A stretch of DNA of 64,000 nt from the NCBI RefSeq assembly GCF_011927825.1, contig NZ_JAATJI010000001.1, forward strand, positions 1,550,001-1,614,000, written 5' to 3'. Every line of letters starts with the position of its first letter. The first letter of the stretch is position 1. The notes beneath the pieces are model-generated. The model was not told the origin of the DNA, did not search any database, and worked only from the letters and a program-made list of their open reading frames with translations. Shown here piece by piece: positions 17,979 to 28,019 of this stretch. The position numbers and the translations under genes are program-made. This DNA comes from Polymorphobacter fuscus (GTDB lineage Bacteria; Pseudomonadota; Alphaproteobacteria; Sphingomonadales; Sphingomonadaceae).

Positions 17979-18752
17979 ATGAACCGCCTGGCCGGCAAGA
18001 TCGCCCTCATCACCGGTGCGGCGCAGGGACTGGGCGCCGCCATGGCGCACAAGTTCGCCGCCGAAGGCGCCCGCGTCGTGCTGACCGACATCAACGCCGC
18101 CGGCGCCGCCGCACAGGCCGCGCAGATCGGCGACGCCGCCGCCAGCATCGGTCATGACGTCACCGACATCGCCGCGTGGGAGGCGGCGCTGGCCTTTACC
18201 GAGGACCGCTTCGGCGGCCTCCACATCCTTGTCAACAACGCCGGCATCGCGGCGGGCAGTACCGTCGAGGCGACCAGCTTCGAAGACTGGCGCCGTGTCC
18301 ATGCCATCGACCTCGACAGTGTCTTCTTCGGCTGCAAGCTGGCGCTGCCGCTGATGGCGCGCACGGTCCGGGACACCGGCGTGCGCGGGTCGATCGTCAA
18401 CATCTCGTCGATCGCCGGTGTCATCGCCGGTCACAACAGCGCCCCCTACAACAGCGCCAAGGCGGCCGTCCGCCACCTGACCAAATCGGTCGCGCTGCAC
18501 TGCGCCAAGCAACGCTATGGCATCACCTGCAACAGCATCCACCCGGTCTTCATCGACACGCCGATCCTCGATGCCCTCACCGGCCACCTCGGCCGCGAAG
18601 AGGGTCTTGCCAAGCTCGGCCGGCAGATCCCGCTCGGCGCAGTCGGCGAGCCCGACGACATCGCCTGGGCCGCCGTCTATCTGGCGTCGGACGAAGCCAA
18701 GATGGTGACAGGGCATGGGCTGTATGTGGATGGCGGCATATCGGCGATGTGA
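17979..18752 (+). CDS. short-chain dehydrogenase/reductase
   Basis: The 257-residue classical SDR has the NAD(P)-binding TGAAQGLG (12-19), an acidic residue after the second strand (LTDIN) favouring NAD(H), NNAG (87-90), and the catalytic Ser (S143/S144), Tyr157 and Lys161 in YNSAK. It ends in the usual YVDGG. It resembles cyclic-alcohol or 3-hydroxyacyl dehydrogenases of the family; the substrate is unknown. ACGGGAG precedes the ATG. It is divergent from the TonB receptor, with about 217 bases of shared upstream region in which I see no clear operator. Confidence 0.9.
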   Translation: MNRLAGKIALITGAAQGLGAAMAHKFAAEGARVVLTDINAAGAAAQAAQIGDAAASIGHDVTDIAAWEAALAFTEDRFGGLHILVNNAGIAAGSTVEATSFEDWRRVHAIDLDSVFFGCKLALPLMARTVRDTGVRGSIVNISSIAGVIAGHNSAPYNSAKAAVRHLTKSVALHCAKQRYGITCNSIHPVFIDTPILDALTGHLGREEGLAKLGRQIPLGAVGEPDDIAWAAVYLASDEAKMVTGHGLYVDGGISAM

Positions 18753-18791
18753 GGCCGATGGGCGGTTCGGCCCGCGCGTCTTGCCGACAGA

Positions 18792-19184
18792 TCAGCCCCC
18801 ACCACCCCGCCGCATCGGCATCGCATCGATGACCGCCACCAGCTGCGCCGCTGCAATCGGCCCCCGGGCGCGCAGTTTCGTCCCGCCGTCCTTGCCGATC
18901 AGCGCCGCCGAAAAGCCGCGCGCCGCCCCGCACCGCCGCCGCAACGCCGCTGCCGTATCGCCCGCACCCGTCACCCGGTCGCCGGCGACGGTCACCAGCA
19001 CCAGGTCGCGTTCCGCCGCGTCACCGGCCATGCCGGCGACAATCTCCTGCTGCCGCGCCAGCGCCGGATCATCGGCCGTCGGCGCACAGACGAGCAGCAC
19101 CCGCTGCTGCCAGCGCAGCGCGTCCAGCGGCGGCAGCGGTGCGGCCGCCGCCGCGATTGCCAGCATCAGGGTCATCATCGTCAT
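18792..19184 (-). CDS. DUF4174 domain protein, putatively exported
   Basis: The 130-residue product has a hydrophobic, Ala-rich N-terminus that resembles a signal peptide, then the DUF4174 pattern: [25 protein letters not shown], and [20 protein letters not shown]. The fold is thioredoxin-like without a CxxC, and the role is unknown. The ATG has only a weak GAAGG upstream, and internal Met codons nearby are alternatives. It is divergent from rlmN. Confidence 0.72.
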   Translation of the reverse strand: MTMMTLMLAIAAAAAPLPPLDALRWQQRVLLVCAPTADDPALARQQEIVAGMAGDAAERDLVLVTVAGDRVTGAGDTAAALRRRCGAARGFSAALIGKDGGTKLRARGPIAAAQLVAVIDAMPMRRGGGG

Positions 19185-19265
19185 GCCTTCGCAACGCCCC
19201 GCCCGCGCCGGCGCTCCCGCCCGCCCGCCTTTCTTCCGCCGTCCTCCTCCCCTATATGCTGCACC

Positions 19266-20546
19266 ATGCAGATCCCCGGCCAGTTCGACCCCCACACCGT
19301 CCCGCGTCGGCAGGCACCGCCGCGGCCCGATGGCAAGCGCGTCCTGCTCGGCCTGTCGCGGCCGAAGCTGCGCGAGGCGCTGATCGGCGTCGGCATCCCC
19401 GAAAAACAGGCGAACATGCGCGTGTCGCAGGTCTGGAACTGGATCTACCAGCGCGGTGCCACGCAGGTTTCGGCCTTTGCCAATATCTCCAAGGATACCC
19501 GCGCGCTCCTCGACCAGCATTTCGTCGTCGGCCGCCCGGAAATCGTCACCGCCCAGGTGTCGGTCGACGGCACCCGCAAATGGCTGCTGCGCTTCGACGA
19601 TGGCGAGGAAGCCGAATGCGTCTTCATCCCCGACGCCTATCGCGGCACGCTCTGCGTCTCCAGCCAGGTCGGCTGCACCCTCAACTGCCGCTTCTGCTTC
19701 ACCGGCACGATGCGGCTGGTGCGCAACCTGACGCCGGCGGAAATCGTCGGCCAGGTCATGCTCGCCCGTGATGCCCTTGGCGAATGGCCGAACGGCACCG
19801 CCTCGCTGCCGGCGCTGCCCGATACCGACGACGATGACGACGAGCGGCCGTGGATCCCCGGCCACAACCAGCCGGGCAGCAACTATACCTCCGAAGGCCG
19901 CATGCTGACCAACATCGTCATGATGGGCATGGGCGAGCCGCTGTGCAATTTCGACAATGTCCGCGACGCGCTGGCCATCGTCATGGACGGCGACGGCCTC
20001 GGCCTGTCGAAGCGCCGCATCACCCTGTCGACCTCGGGCGTGGTGCCGATGATGGCGCGGGCGGGCACCGAGATCGGCGTCAACCTCGCCGTCTCGCTCC
20101 ACGCCGTCACCAAGGAAATCCGCGACGAGATCGTGCCGATCAACAAGCGCTATGGCATCGAGGAGCTGTTGACCGCCTGCGCCGCCTATCCCGGCGCCAA
20201 CAACGCCCGGCGCATTACCTTTGAATATATCATGCTGAAGGACAAGAACGACCGGGACGAGGACGCCCATGAACTCGTCCGGCTGATCCGCAAATATCGC
20301 CTGCCGGCCAAGGTCAACCTGATCCCCTTCAACCCCTGGCCGGGTTCGATCTACGAAACCTCCACCCCCGAACGCGTGGCGGCCTTTTCGGACATCATCT
20401 TCGCCGCCGGCATCTCCGCCCCCATCCGCCGTCCGCGCGGGCGCGACATCATGGCAGCCTGCGGCCAGCTCAAATCGGCGAGCGAGATCGTCAGCCGCGC
20501 CGAACTGGCCCGGCGCGCGGCCGCCAAGGAAGCCGAATGGGTCTGA
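19266..20546 (+). CDS. rlmN: dual-specificity RNA methyltransferase RlmN
   Basis: RlmN is a radical-SAM enzyme that makes 2-methyladenosine at A2503 of 23S rRNA and A37 of some tRNAs. The iron-sulfur motif CTLNCRFC (C137, C141, C144), GMGEP and the RRITLSTSG stretch are present, with the methyl-carrying Cys expected near the C-terminus (AACGQLK). An acidic insertion of about 25 residues ([10 protein letters not shown] region, near 180) separates the first strands. The next gene starts 10 bases before its stop. Confidence 0.95.
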   Translation: MQIPGQFDPHTVPRRQAPPRPDGKRVLLGLSRPKLREALIGVGIPEKQANMRVSQVWNWIYQRGATQVSAFANISKDTRALLDQHFVVGRPEIVTAQVSVDGTRKWLLRFDDGEEAECVFIPDAYRGTLCVSSQVGCTLNCRFCFTGTMRLVRNLTPAEIVGQVMLARDALGEWPNGTASLPALPDTDDDDDERPWIPGHNQPGSNYTSEGRMLTNIVMMGMGEPLCNFDNVRDALAIVMDGDGLGLSKRRITLSTSGVVPMMARAGTEIGVNLAVSLHAVTKEIRDEIVPINKRYGIEELLTACAAYPGANNARRITFEYIMLKDKNDRDEDAHELVRLIRKYRLPAKVNLIPFNPWPGSIYETSTPERVAAFSDIIFAAGISAPIRRPRGRDIMAACGQLKSASEIVSRAELARRAAAKEAEWV

Positions 20547-21103
20547 CGGCGACGTCGCTGCGCGTGCCCGCGGCGACAGACCTGCCCGAATATTCCGCCG
20601 CACTCGAACGCGGCTGGTCGCCCGACAACACCCGCGCCGCCGCCGCCGCGGAACAGCTGGCGGCCATCGCTGCGGACCCCGCGGCCTTTCTTGCCTTGCT
20701 CGACGATCCCGGGGCCGCCGGCCCGCCGATCCGCCTGCCCGATGGCAGCACGGTGCCGCGCCTGCCCAGCCTTACGCGCTGGATCTGGTCCGATGGCTTT
20801 TGCGGCAGCATCGGTTTTCGCTGGCAGCCGGGAACGGCGGCGCTGCCGGACCATGTGCTGGGTCATGTCGGCTTTGCCGTGGTGCCGTGGCGGCGCGGGC
20901 AAGGTCACGCCACCCGCGCGCTGGCGCTGTTTCTCGATGAACCGCGCCGGCACGGCCTGGCGCATGTCGATCTGACGACGAATGTCGACAACCTGGCGTG
21001 CCAGCAGGTCGTAGTGGCCAATAGCGGGCGATTGGTCGATCGCTTCGAAAAGCTGCCGGCCTATGGCGGCGGCGAGGCGCTGCGGTTTCGGATTGTGTTT
21101 TAG
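20537..21103 (+). CDS. GNAT-family N-acetyltransferase
   Basis: The 188-residue protein has the acetyl-CoA-binding core of GNAT enzymes: a strand HVGFAVVPW, the pyrophosphate loop [11 protein letters not shown], and a following strand [22 protein letters not shown]. This pattern is close to predicted acetyltransferases of the COG3981 type. It overlaps rlmN, so it is translated with it, but the substrate is unknown. A REP-like element follows the stop codon. Confidence 0.85.
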   Translation: MGLTATSLRVPAATDLPEYSAALERGWSPDNTRAAAAAEQLAAIAADPAAFLALLDDPGAAGPPIRLPDGSTVPRLPSLTRWIWSDGFCGSIGFRWQPGTAALPDHVLGHVGFAVVPWRRGQGHATRALALFLDEPRRHGLAHVDLTTNVDNLACQQVVVANSGRLVDRFEKLPAYGGGEALRFRIVF

Positions 21104-21118
21104 GGAGCGAGGGAAGGG

Positions 21119-21154
21119 AAGGGGCACGGGCAAAGCCCGTGCTGGCGTCGGACG
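21119..21154 (+). repeat. REP-like hairpin element, copy 2
   Basis: This is the second copy of the 36-base unit at 15023-15058, with hairpin GCACGGGC-AAA-GCCCGTGC (21124-21142). It lies between the acetyltransferase gene and convergent infC. A GC-rich imperfect hairpin follows it. Confidence 0.6.
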
Positions 21155-21239
21155 GGTTCGGCGGCGGAAGGCGCCGCCGCCCCGCCGGCCGGGTGATGCG
21201 CGAGTCCGCGCGCAAGAAGCCTTGCGCTCGGCCGCGCCC

Positions 21240-21261
21240 GCTCCTCGCTTTAGCGAGGAGC
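21240..21261 (-). terminator. hairpin spanning the infC stop codon
   Basis: GCTCCTCGC and GCGAGGAGC form a 9-bp stem around the tetraloop, which holds the infC stop codon. No T-run follows. It may act as a 3'-end stabiliser for the infC message. Confidence 0.4.
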
Positions 21262-21795
21262 TATCACCATCAACATCTGCCGACCTTCCATCTTCGGCGT
21301 CTGCTCGACCTTGGCATATTCGGCCGAATCGTCGCGCACCCGCTCCAGCAGCGCCAGCCCGAGTTCGCCATGCGAAAGCTCGCGGCCGCGGAAGCGCAGC
21401 GTCAACTTGACCTTGTCGCCTTCCTCGATGAAGCGCTGAACCGCCTTCATCTTGGTATCATAATCATGGTCGTCGATGTTCGGACGCATCTTGATCTCCT
21501 TGATCTCCTGCGTCTTCTGGTTCTTGCGCGCGGCAGCGGCCTTTTTCTGCGCTTCGTACTTGAACTTGCCGACATCGAGAATCTTGCACACCGGCGGATC
21601 GGCACCGGGGGACACTTCAACGAGGTTCAACCCCGCCTCATGCGCCGTCGCAATGGCTTCCTTGGTGTAGAGCACACCCAGATTTTCCCCGTCCTGGTCG
21701 ATGACCCGAACCTTGGGAACGGTGATGAACTCGTCATAACGCGGACCGTTCATCGGCGCGGGAGCGTTCATCATGCGGCGTGGGGGGGTTGGTAT
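21250..21795 (-). CDS. infC: translation initiation factor IF-3 (probable ATA start)
   Basis: The protein carries the full IF-3 signature: NGPRYDEF at the N-terminus, VDVGK-type linker region ([15 protein letters not shown]), then [16 protein letters not shown] and FRGRELSH of the C-domain, ending in [10 protein letters not shown]. The start deserves attention. The first in-frame ATG pair (21774) has no ribosome site, whereas an in-frame ATA at 21795 sits 7 bases after AGGAGA and gives a 181-residue product of normal length. infC is known for rare start codons through which IF-3 controls its own synthesis, so ATA fits. It is monocistronic as far as seen. Confidence 0.93.
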   Translation of the reverse strand: MPTPPRRMMNAPAPMNGPRYDEFITVPKVRVIDQDGENLGVLYTKEAIATAHEAGLNLVEVSPGADPPVCKILDVGKFKYEAQKKAAAARKNQKTQEIKEIKMRPNIDDHDYDTKMKAVQRFIEEGDKVKLTLRFRGRELSHGELGLALLERVRDDSAEYAKVEQTPKMEGRQMLMVIAPR

Positions 21796-21995
21796 GGCAG
21801 TGTCTCCTGTGGCGTTGCTGAACGCGATGTAACGCTTTATCGCGCATTTCGAAAGGTGGCCTGCGCATTTTGCCATGGGTGACGCAAAACGGGCACAGCG
21901 CCCAAGGCCTACAACACGCGCCATCGACCATCGCGCCAGCAACCATGTTGCCACACCCTGATGCGAAGCCGGCGCGGCTGCGCTATCTCCCTGCC

Positions 21996-22709
21996 ATGAC
22001 ACCAAAGTCTTCCGCGCCCGTGTTCCCAGCGCCCGTGTCCTCCGCGCCCGTGCTGTCGGTCACCGGCCTCGGCAAGGCGGTGCCCGGCGGCCGCCAGCTG
22101 TTCACCGGGCTGTCGCTCGCCGTCGCGCCTGGGGAAATCGTCGCCATCATGGGCGAATCGGGCGTCGGCAAATCGACCCTGCTCAACCTTGTCGCGGGGC
22201 TCGACACCGCCGATTCCGGACGCATCGCCATCGCCGGCCACGACTTCGCCGCCTTGGGCGACGACGCCCGCACGCGGCTGCGCCGTGACCATATCGGCTT
22301 CGTCTTCCAGGCCTTTCATATCCTGCCCCACCTCACCCTTGCCCAGAATGTCGCGCTGCCGTTGGTGCTTGCCGATAGTCCCGCCGCCGCCGCCCTGCCG
22401 CGCGCCCAGGCGATGATGGCCAAGGTCGGGCTCGGGGACCGTGGCGGCGACTTTCCGGCCCAGCTTTCGGGCGGCGAGCTGCAGCGCATCGCCATCGCGC
22501 GCGCCCTAATCCACACCCCGTCGCTGATCCTCGCCGACGAACCCACCGGCAACCTCGATCCCGAAACCGCAGAACGCGTGCTGGCGTTGTTCATCGCCGA
22601 AACCCGGGCATCGGGCGCCGGCACCGTCATCGTCACGCACAGCGACCGCGCCGCCGCCGTCGCCGACCGCGTGCTGGCGCTGGGGGCCGCGGGGCTGACG
22701 CCGCGTTGA
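21996..22709 (+). CDS. ABC transporter ATP-binding protein (LolD/AttE-like)
   Basis: The 237-residue ATPase has Walker [10 protein letters not shown] (53-61), the signature LSGGELQR, Walker [10 protein letters not shown] and an H-loop VTHSD. The [12 protein letters not shown]-loop segment is typical of the LolD/MacB/YbbA export group. A Pro/Ala-rich N-terminal extension of about 18 residues precedes the domain. It shares TTGA with the permease gene downstream, and a secreted CrtC/AttH-like gene follows, which is the layout of AttEFGH systems. The transported substrate is unknown. Confidence 0.92.
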   Translation: MTPKSSAPVFPAPVSSAPVLSVTGLGKAVPGGRQLFTGLSLAVAPGEIVAIMGESGVGKSTLLNLVAGLDTADSGRIAIAGHDFAALGDDARTRLRRDHIGFVFQAFHILPHLTLAQNVALPLVLADSPAAAALPRAQAMMAKVGLGDRGGDFPAQLSGGELQRIAIARALIHTPSLILADEPTGNLDPETAERVLALFIAETRASGAGTVIVTHSDRAAAVADRVLALGAAGLTPR

Positions 22710-25258
22710 CCGCGCTTCTGCCCGTCGCGGCGCGCTGGATGGTCACCGGGGAATGGCGTGCCCATCCCGGCCGCGCCATCATCGGCGCGCTGGCGATCGC
22801 CGTCGGGGTGGCGCTCGGCTTTGCCGTCCATCTCGTCAATCGTTCGGCCCTCGACAGTTTCGCCAGCGCCGTCAGCACGGTCAACGGCGCCGCCGACCTG
22901 CAGGTCCACGCCGCCACCCCCGCCGGCTTCGATGAAGGCCTGTACCCGCGCGTTGCCCGCCTGCCCGGAGTCGCCGCCGCCAGCCCGGTGGTGGAATTGG
23001 CCGCCAGCGCCGGCGGTCGCGAGCGCACCGTCGCGGATCGCAGCGGCCGCATCACCCTGCTCGGGCTCGACGTGCTGCGCGCCGTCACCGTCACTCCCAG
23101 TCTCGTCGGCGCACCGCTCGGCAGCGTCGGCGCGCCGCGTCCGTTCGACCCCGATGCCCTGTTCGTCTCGCGCGCGGCGCTCGCCAGCCTCGGCGCCAAG
23201 GTCGGGGACCGCACCAGCCTCGTCGCCGCCGGCCGGCAACGGCATTTCACCATCGCCGGCCTGCTGTCCGGTGCAGGAGACGACCAGGCGCTGGCGGTCA
23301 TCGACATCGCCGACGCACAATGGCGCTTCGGGCAGCTTGGCCGCCTCCAGCGCATCGACATCAAGCTGAAGGCCGGTGTCGACCGCGGCGCCGCCGCTGC
23401 CGCCATCGCCCGCGTCCTGCCCGCCGACGCCGAGCTCGTCTCCGCCGCCAGCGAGGGCCAGCGCAGCGAATCGCTGTCGCGCGCCTATCGCGTCAACCTC
23501 GAGATGCTGGCGATGGTGGCGCTGCTCACCGGCGGCTTCCTGGTCTATTCGGCGCAATCGCTCGCCGTCGCCCGCCGCCGGTCGCAGTTCGCGCTGCTGC
23601 GCGTTCTCGGGCTGCAGCGCCGCGCGCTGGTGGCGCAACTGGTCATCGAAGGCGCCCTCATCGGCCTTGTCGGCGCACTCGCTGGTATCCTGCTCGGCTA
23701 TGGCCTTGCCGACCTTGCCGTCACCCGGTTGGGCGGCGATCTTGGCGGCGGCTATTTCCGCGGCGCGACCGCCCACCTCGCCTTCGCACCGCTCGCCGCA
23801 CTGGCCTATACCGGCCTCGGCATTGCGGTGGCGGTCGCCAGCAGCCTCGTTCCCGCCCGTGCCGCCGGCCGCGCCCAGCCGGCGGTGGCGCTGAAGGCCG
23901 CCGGCGACCTGACCGACCCGCGCCACCGCCCACGCGCATTGCCGGGCGTCGCCCTCATCGCCGCCGGCGGGCTCGCGGCGCTCGGGCCGCCGCTCTGGGG
24001 GCTGCCATTGCTCGGCTATGCCGCCATGGCGCTCATCCTCGCCGGCGGCATCGCCGTGATGCCGGCGCTGGCGCGTGCCCTGCTGTCGCCGCTGCAGGGC
24101 GCCAGCTGGCCACCCGCCATCGACCTTGCCGTGCGGCGTCTGTGGGGCGCGCCGGAACAGGCCGCGGTGGCGCTGTGCGGGATCGTCGCCTCGACCAGCC
24201 TGATGGTCGCCATGGCGGTCATGGTGACCAGCTTTCGCGGTTCGGTCGATGCCTGGCTGACGGCGGTGCTGCCGTCCGACATCTATCTCCATGTCGAAGG
24301 TGCGGAGGCCGGGGGGCTCGATCGCGCCGCACAGGCCCGGCTTGCCGCCACCCCCGGCGTCGCCCGCATCGCCTTCGTCCGCCAATTGCCGCTGCGCCTC
24401 GCCCCCGACCGCCCCGCGGTGATGCTCAGCGCCCAGCCGATCGACCCGGCCGACCCCGGTGCATCGATGCCGCTGATCGGACCCGGCGTCGCCGTTCCCG
24501 CCGGCGCCACCGCCATCTGGGTGTCGGAACCGATGGGCTGGCTCTATGGCCTGAAGCCCGGCGACCGCACCAGCCTGCCACTCGGCGGCGCCGCGCGCCC
24601 GGTGTTCGTGGCCGGCGTCTGGCGCGACTATGCCCGGCAGTTCGGCGCCATCGCCATCGCCGATACCGACTTTGCGCGCCTGACCGGCGACGCCAGCACC
24701 TCCGAAGCCGCCGTCACCCTCGCCCCCGGTGCCGACGCGGCGGCCACCATCGCCGCGCTGCGCCGCCACCTGCCGCCAGCGCTGGCGCCGCAGACCTTGT
24801 TCGCCGAACCGCGCCAGATGCGGACCATGGCGCTGGCGATCTTCGACCGCAGCTTTGCCGTTACCTATGCGCTGGAAGCCATCGCCATCGTCATCGGCCT
24901 GATCGGCGTCGCCGCGACCTTTTCGGCGCAGACGCTGGCGCGCAAGCGGGAATTCGGCATGCTGCGCCACATCGGCGTCCGCCGCCGCCAGATCATGGCG
25001 ATGCTCGCCACCGAAGGCGCCGCGCTCGGCCTGGTCGGCGTCATCGCCGGGCTGGGGCTGGGACTGGTGATGGCGCAGGTCCTTATCCATGTCGTCAACC
25101 CGCAGTCGTTCCACTGGACGATGGACACGCAACTGCCCTGGGGGCTGTTCGGCGCGCTCGTCATGGCCCTCGTCGCTGCCGCCGCCGGCACGGCGGTCAT
25201 TGCCGGTCGCCGCGCCCTGTCCGCCGACGCGGTTCGGGCAGTACGGGACGATTGGTGA
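22706..25258 (+). CDS. ABC transporter permease, two-FtsX-domain type
   Basis: The 850-residue protein starts with TTG inside the preceding stop codon and has an N-terminal helix ([17 protein letters not shown]), a large periplasmic MacB-like domain, an FtsX core of three helices (about 265-390), further helices, and a second periplasmic plus FtsX unit ending at the C-terminus. It therefore combines what AttF and AttG, or two half permeases, do separately. Family members extract lipid or lipoprotein substrates or drive periplasmic proteins by mechanotransmission. Its stop overlaps the following gene (TGATG). Confidence 0.88.
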   Translation: MTALLPVAARWMVTGEWRAHPGRAIIGALAIAVGVALGFAVHLVNRSALDSFASAVSTVNGAADLQVHAATPAGFDEGLYPRVARLPGVAAASPVVELAASAGGRERTVADRSGRITLLGLDVLRAVTVTPSLVGAPLGSVGAPRPFDPDALFVSRAALASLGAKVGDRTSLVAAGRQRHFTIAGLLSGAGDDQALAVIDIADAQWRFGQLGRLQRIDIKLKAGVDRGAAAAAIARVLPADAELVSAASEGQRSESLSRAYRVNLEMLAMVALLTGGFLVYSAQSLAVARRRSQFALLRVLGLQRRALVAQLVIEGALIGLVGALAGILLGYGLADLAVTRLGGDLGGGYFRGATAHLAFAPLAALAYTGLGIAVAVASSLVPARAAGRAQPAVALKAAGDLTDPRHRPRALPGVALIAAGGLAALGPPLWGLPLLGYAAMALILAGGIAVMPALARALLSPLQGASWPPAIDLAVRRLWGAPEQAAVALCGIVASTSLMVAMAVMVTSFRGSVDAWLTAVLPSDIYLHVEGAEAGGLDRAAQARLAATPGVARIAFVRQLPLRLAPDRPAVMLSAQPIDPADPGASMPLIGPGVAVPAGATAIWVSEPMGWLYGLKPGDRTSLPLGGAARPVFVAGVWRDYARQFGAIAIADTDFARLTGDASTSEAAVTLAPGADAAATIAALRRHLPPALAPQTLFAEPRQMRTMALAIFDRSFAVTYALEAIAIVIGLIGVAATFSAQTLARKREFGMLRHIGVRRRQIMAMLATEGAALGLVGVIAGLGLGLVMAQVLIHVVNPQSFHWTMDTQLPWGLFGALVMALVAAAAGTAVIAGRRALSADAVRAVRDDW

Positions 25259-26316
25259 TGGCGATCCGCATGTTTCTCGCGCTTTTCGCCATGCTGCTGG
25301 GCGCTGCCGCCCCGACCTACACCCCCGTGACCCCGGCCACGCCCATCTCCTTCCCCCGCGATCACGGCGCCCACCCGGATTTCCGTACCGAATGGTGGTA
25401 TGTCACTGGCTGGCTGAAAACCGATGCCGGCGAAAACCTCGGCTTCCAGGTCACCTTCTTCCGCAGCAAGCTGGCGACCGACCCCGCCAACCCCAGCCGA
25501 TTCGCGCCGCGCCAGATCCTGTTTGCCCATGCCGCCCTGTCCGACCCCAAAGCGGGCAAGCTGCGCCACGCCCAGCGCATCGCCCGCGCCGGGTTCGGCC
25601 TGGCGCAGGCCAGCACCACCGACACCGACCTCGTCCTCGACGACTGGACGCTGAGACGCCGCGCCGATGGCAATTTCACCACCCATGTCGCCGGCGACGG
25701 TTTCGCGCTCGACCTCGTCTTCACCCCCGGCCAGGCCGCGATCCTCCAAGGCGACGCCGGCTATAGCCAGAAAGGCCCCGACCCGCGCGAGGCCAGCCAT
25801 TATTACAGCCTGCCCCACCTGGGCGTCGGCGGCACGCTGACGCGCGATGGCACGCCGGCCACCGTCACCGGCACCGCCTGGCTCGACCGCGAATGGTCCT
25901 CCACCCTGCTCAACCCGCGCGCCGTGGGCTGGGACTGGCTGGGCCTCAACATGGACGATGGCGGCGCGCTGACGCTGTTCCGCGTCCGCGACAAGGCGGG
26001 CGCGGATGTCTGGGCCGGCGGCTCCTATCGCGACAAGGCCGGACGCCAGACCAAATTGCGGCCAGCGGACGTCCGCTTCCGCCCCGGCCGCCGCTGGCGC
26101 TCGCCGCGCACCGGCGCACTCTACCCGGTGGCGCCGCAGGTCGTCGTGCGGCTGAACGGCAGCGATCGCGTCCTCGCCATCACGCCGCTGTTCGACGACC
26201 AGGAGCTCGACAGCCGCCGCGGCGGCGGCCCCGTCTATTGGGAAGGCGCCGTCACCGTTCCCGGTGGCCGCGGCTATCTTGAAATGACCGGCTATGCGGC
26301 GCCGCTGAAAATGTGA
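25258..26316 (+). CDS. AttH/CrtC-like lipocalin-fold secreted protein
   Basis: The 352-residue protein has a cleavable signal peptide ([14 protein letters not shown]) and the AttH/carotenoid 1,2-hydratase domain: [12 protein letters not shown] at the N-terminus, [40 protein letters not shown], and YWEGAV near the end. COG5621 members are called predicted secreted hydrolases and occur with FtsX-type ABC transporters, as here. True CrtC adds water to the end of acyclic carotenoids, so a pigment or lipid substrate is possible but unproven. The gene overlaps both neighbours, including bciB downstream. Confidence 0.85.
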   Translation: MAIRMFLALFAMLLGAAAPTYTPVTPATPISFPRDHGAHPDFRTEWWYVTGWLKTDAGENLGFQVTFFRSKLATDPANPSRFAPRQILFAHAALSDPKAGKLRHAQRIARAGFGLAQASTTDTDLVLDDWTLRRRADGNFTTHVAGDGFALDLVFTPGQAAILQGDAGYSQKGPDPREASHYYSLPHLGVGGTLTRDGTPATVTGTAWLDREWSSTLLNPRAVGWDWLGLNMDDGGALTLFRVRDKAGADVWAGGSYRDKAGRQTKLRPADVRFRPGRRWRSPRTGALYPVAPQVVVRLNGSDRVLAITPLFDDQELDSRRGGGPVYWEGAVTVPGGRGYLEMTGYAAPLKM

Positions 26317-26327
26317 ACAAGGCACCC

Positions 26328-27605
26328 ATGACCCCGACCGAACCCCTTTGGACCCCGCCCCTCGCCCCGCCCGCCCCGCGCGGCTTGTGCACCGATTGCG
26401 GCGTCTCGCGCACCGCCACCCCGCAGGATTGCGGCGCCGCCTGCCAGTTCATCAAGCCCGACTATCCCGCGCTGGAGGCCCGCATCCACGGGCGCACGCG
26501 CGACCCGCAGCGCCCCGACGAGGCCTTTTTCGGCCCCTATCAGGCCATGTTCCGCGCCTCGCTCAAGGCGCCCATCCCCGGCGCGCAATGGACCGGCATC
26601 ACCACCCGCATCGCCGAAAAACTGCTCGAATCGGGCGCCGTCGATGCCGTCCTCACCATGGCCCCGGACCCGCACGACAAATGGAAGCCCGTCCCCGTCA
26701 TCGTCACCAGGGCCGAAGGGATGGCGCAGGTCCGCGGCATGCGCATGGGCTATGCGCCGCTGCTAGCCCTGCTCGAACCCGCCCGCGCCGCCGGCCACAA
26801 GCGCGTCGCGATCATCGGCATCCCCTGCCAGGTCCACGCCCTGCGCCGGCTGGAGGCCAGCCTGGGCTTCGACCGGATCTACGTCATCGGCACGCCCTGT
26901 TCGGACAACACCACCACCGCCAACTTCCACGAATTCCTCGCGCTGCTCTCCGACGATCCGGACAGCATCACCTATCTCGAATTTCGCGCCGATTATCATG
27001 TCGAGCTGCGCTTCAGCGATGGCCGGGTGAAGGCCATCCCCTTCCTGATGCTGCCGCTGTCGGACCTGCGCCCCGACTTCTTCCCCCTGACCTGCCGCAC
27101 CTGCGTCGATTACACCAACACGCTGGCCGACATCACCGTCGGCTATATGGCCGGCACCGGCGAACAATGGCTGGTCGTCCGCAACGACCGCGGCGCCGAA
27201 CTCGTGGCGCTGCTCGGCGACGAGCTCAAGACCGAAGCCCCGGCCGATTCGGGCAAGCGCGCCGGGCCGGTGAAGGGCTTCATGGCCAACACCGAGCGTG
27301 CCGCCGGCGGCCTGCCGCTGCGCCGCATGCCGAAATGGGTGCGGCCGATCGTCGGCTGGCTGATGCCGATCGTCGGCCCCAAGGGCCTCGAATTTGGCCG
27401 CGCCCGGGTGGAGATGAAGGCGATCGAAACCATCCTCCACCTGCGCCGCGAAAAGCCGGCGATGGTGAAGAACATGGTCCCCGACCACGTCTGGGCGCTG
27501 GTGTCGCCCTACGGGCTGGTGCCGACCGAAGCCGAACGGCACGTCCCGCCGCCTGAAGTCATGCCAGCGCCGGCTGGCATCCAGAGCAACGTCGAAACCG
27601 CGTAA
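26328..27605 (+). CDS. bciB: BciB-type divinyl (proto)chlorophyllide 8-vinyl reductase
   Basis: The 425-residue iron-sulfur flavoprotein belongs to the FrhB (F420-hydrogenase beta) family. N-terminal cysteines C21, C24, C35 and C39, plus C167, C191, C256 and C259, could bind two 4Fe-4S clusters. Blocks such as GAQWTGITTRIAEKLL, AEGMAQVRGMRMGYAPLL, GIPCQVHALR, GTPCSDNTTTANFHEFL and CRTCVDYTN are what I recall of BciB and of the cyanobacterial 8-vinyl reductase. BciB uses reduced ferredoxin to reduce the C8 vinyl group in (bacterio)chlorophyll synthesis. A GTG at 26313 overlapping the previous stop is an alternative start. An FrhB paralog of other function cannot be fully excluded. Confidence 0.85.
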   Translation: MTPTEPLWTPPLAPPAPRGLCTDCGVSRTATPQDCGAACQFIKPDYPALEARIHGRTRDPQRPDEAFFGPYQAMFRASLKAPIPGAQWTGITTRIAEKLLESGAVDAVLTMAPDPHDKWKPVPVIVTRAEGMAQVRGMRMGYAPLLALLEPARAAGHKRVAIIGIPCQVHALRRLEASLGFDRIYVIGTPCSDNTTTANFHEFLALLSDDPDSITYLEFRADYHVELRFSDGRVKAIPFLMLPLSDLRPDFFPLTCRTCVDYTNTLADITVGYMAGTGEQWLVVRNDRGAELVALLGDELKTEAPADSGKRAGPVKGFMANTERAAGGLPLRRMPKWVRPIVGWLMPIVGPKGLEFGRARVEMKAIETILHLRREKPAMVKNMVPDHVWALVSPYGLVPTEAERHVPPPEVMPAPAGIQSNVETA

Positions 27606-27703
27606 GCAATGGCTGTGTTCCGGTGCCATTGGTCTCGCCGGCAACGCGATTGCATTTCGCAATGGGATATCGTTTCCTGTCCTGCCAGCAGCGAGGGCGA
27701 GCC

Positions 27704-28000
27704 ATGGAAACCTACAAGGTCACCGGACGCTACGACATTCCAACAGGCATGTGGCAGGTCGAACGGTCGGACCTGCCGGGCCTTTGCGTCGCGGCACCAA
27801 CCGCCCCGGCCTTTGTCGAGGCTGTCAACAGTGCATGCAGCGCATACGCCGCCGGACGCGACCACCGGGTCGAGATCACGCAGAATTCGTCATTATGGAC
27901 CCTGTCGTGGCCGTTCGCAAAACGCGTGATCGTCAACGGCACGTTGATGTCTCGGGCGCAAATGGAGATCGTCCGCACACGCTACAAGGCGGCGCGATAA
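27704..28000 (+). CDS. small HicB/DUF1902-like protein
   Basis: The 98-residue protein has a strand-strand-helix start (YKVTGRYD, MWQVERSDLPGLCVAAPT, AFVEAVNSAC) resembling the partial RNase-H fold of HicB-type antitoxins and DUF1902. No HicA-like toxin is adjacent, and no DNA-binding tail is seen. An upstream ATG at 27623 is possible, but GAGG precedes the chosen one. It sits between bciB and a histidine kinase gene. Role unknown. Confidence 0.55.
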   Translation: METYKVTGRYDIPTGMWQVERSDLPGLCVAAPTAPAFVEAVNSACSAYAAGRDHRVEITQNSSLWTLSWPFAKRVIVNGTLMSRAQMEIVRTRYKAAR

Positions 28001-28019
28001 CTCCCCGGGCGCCAAGACC

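Noticed and set aside
19185..20603. Long N-terminal extension of the DUF4174 gene across rlmN
   Set aside because: The frame is antisense to rlmN and low-complexity; only the final 130 codons show a recognisable domain.
22316..25132. A 938-codon frame antisense to the ABC transporter genes
   Set aside because: It is opposite two firmly identified genes and reads as Gly/Asp/His/Arg-rich filler.
23320..25257. Long N-terminal extension of the AttH/CrtC-like gene
   Set aside because: It runs in a second frame of the permease. The signal peptide and family start are at 25258.
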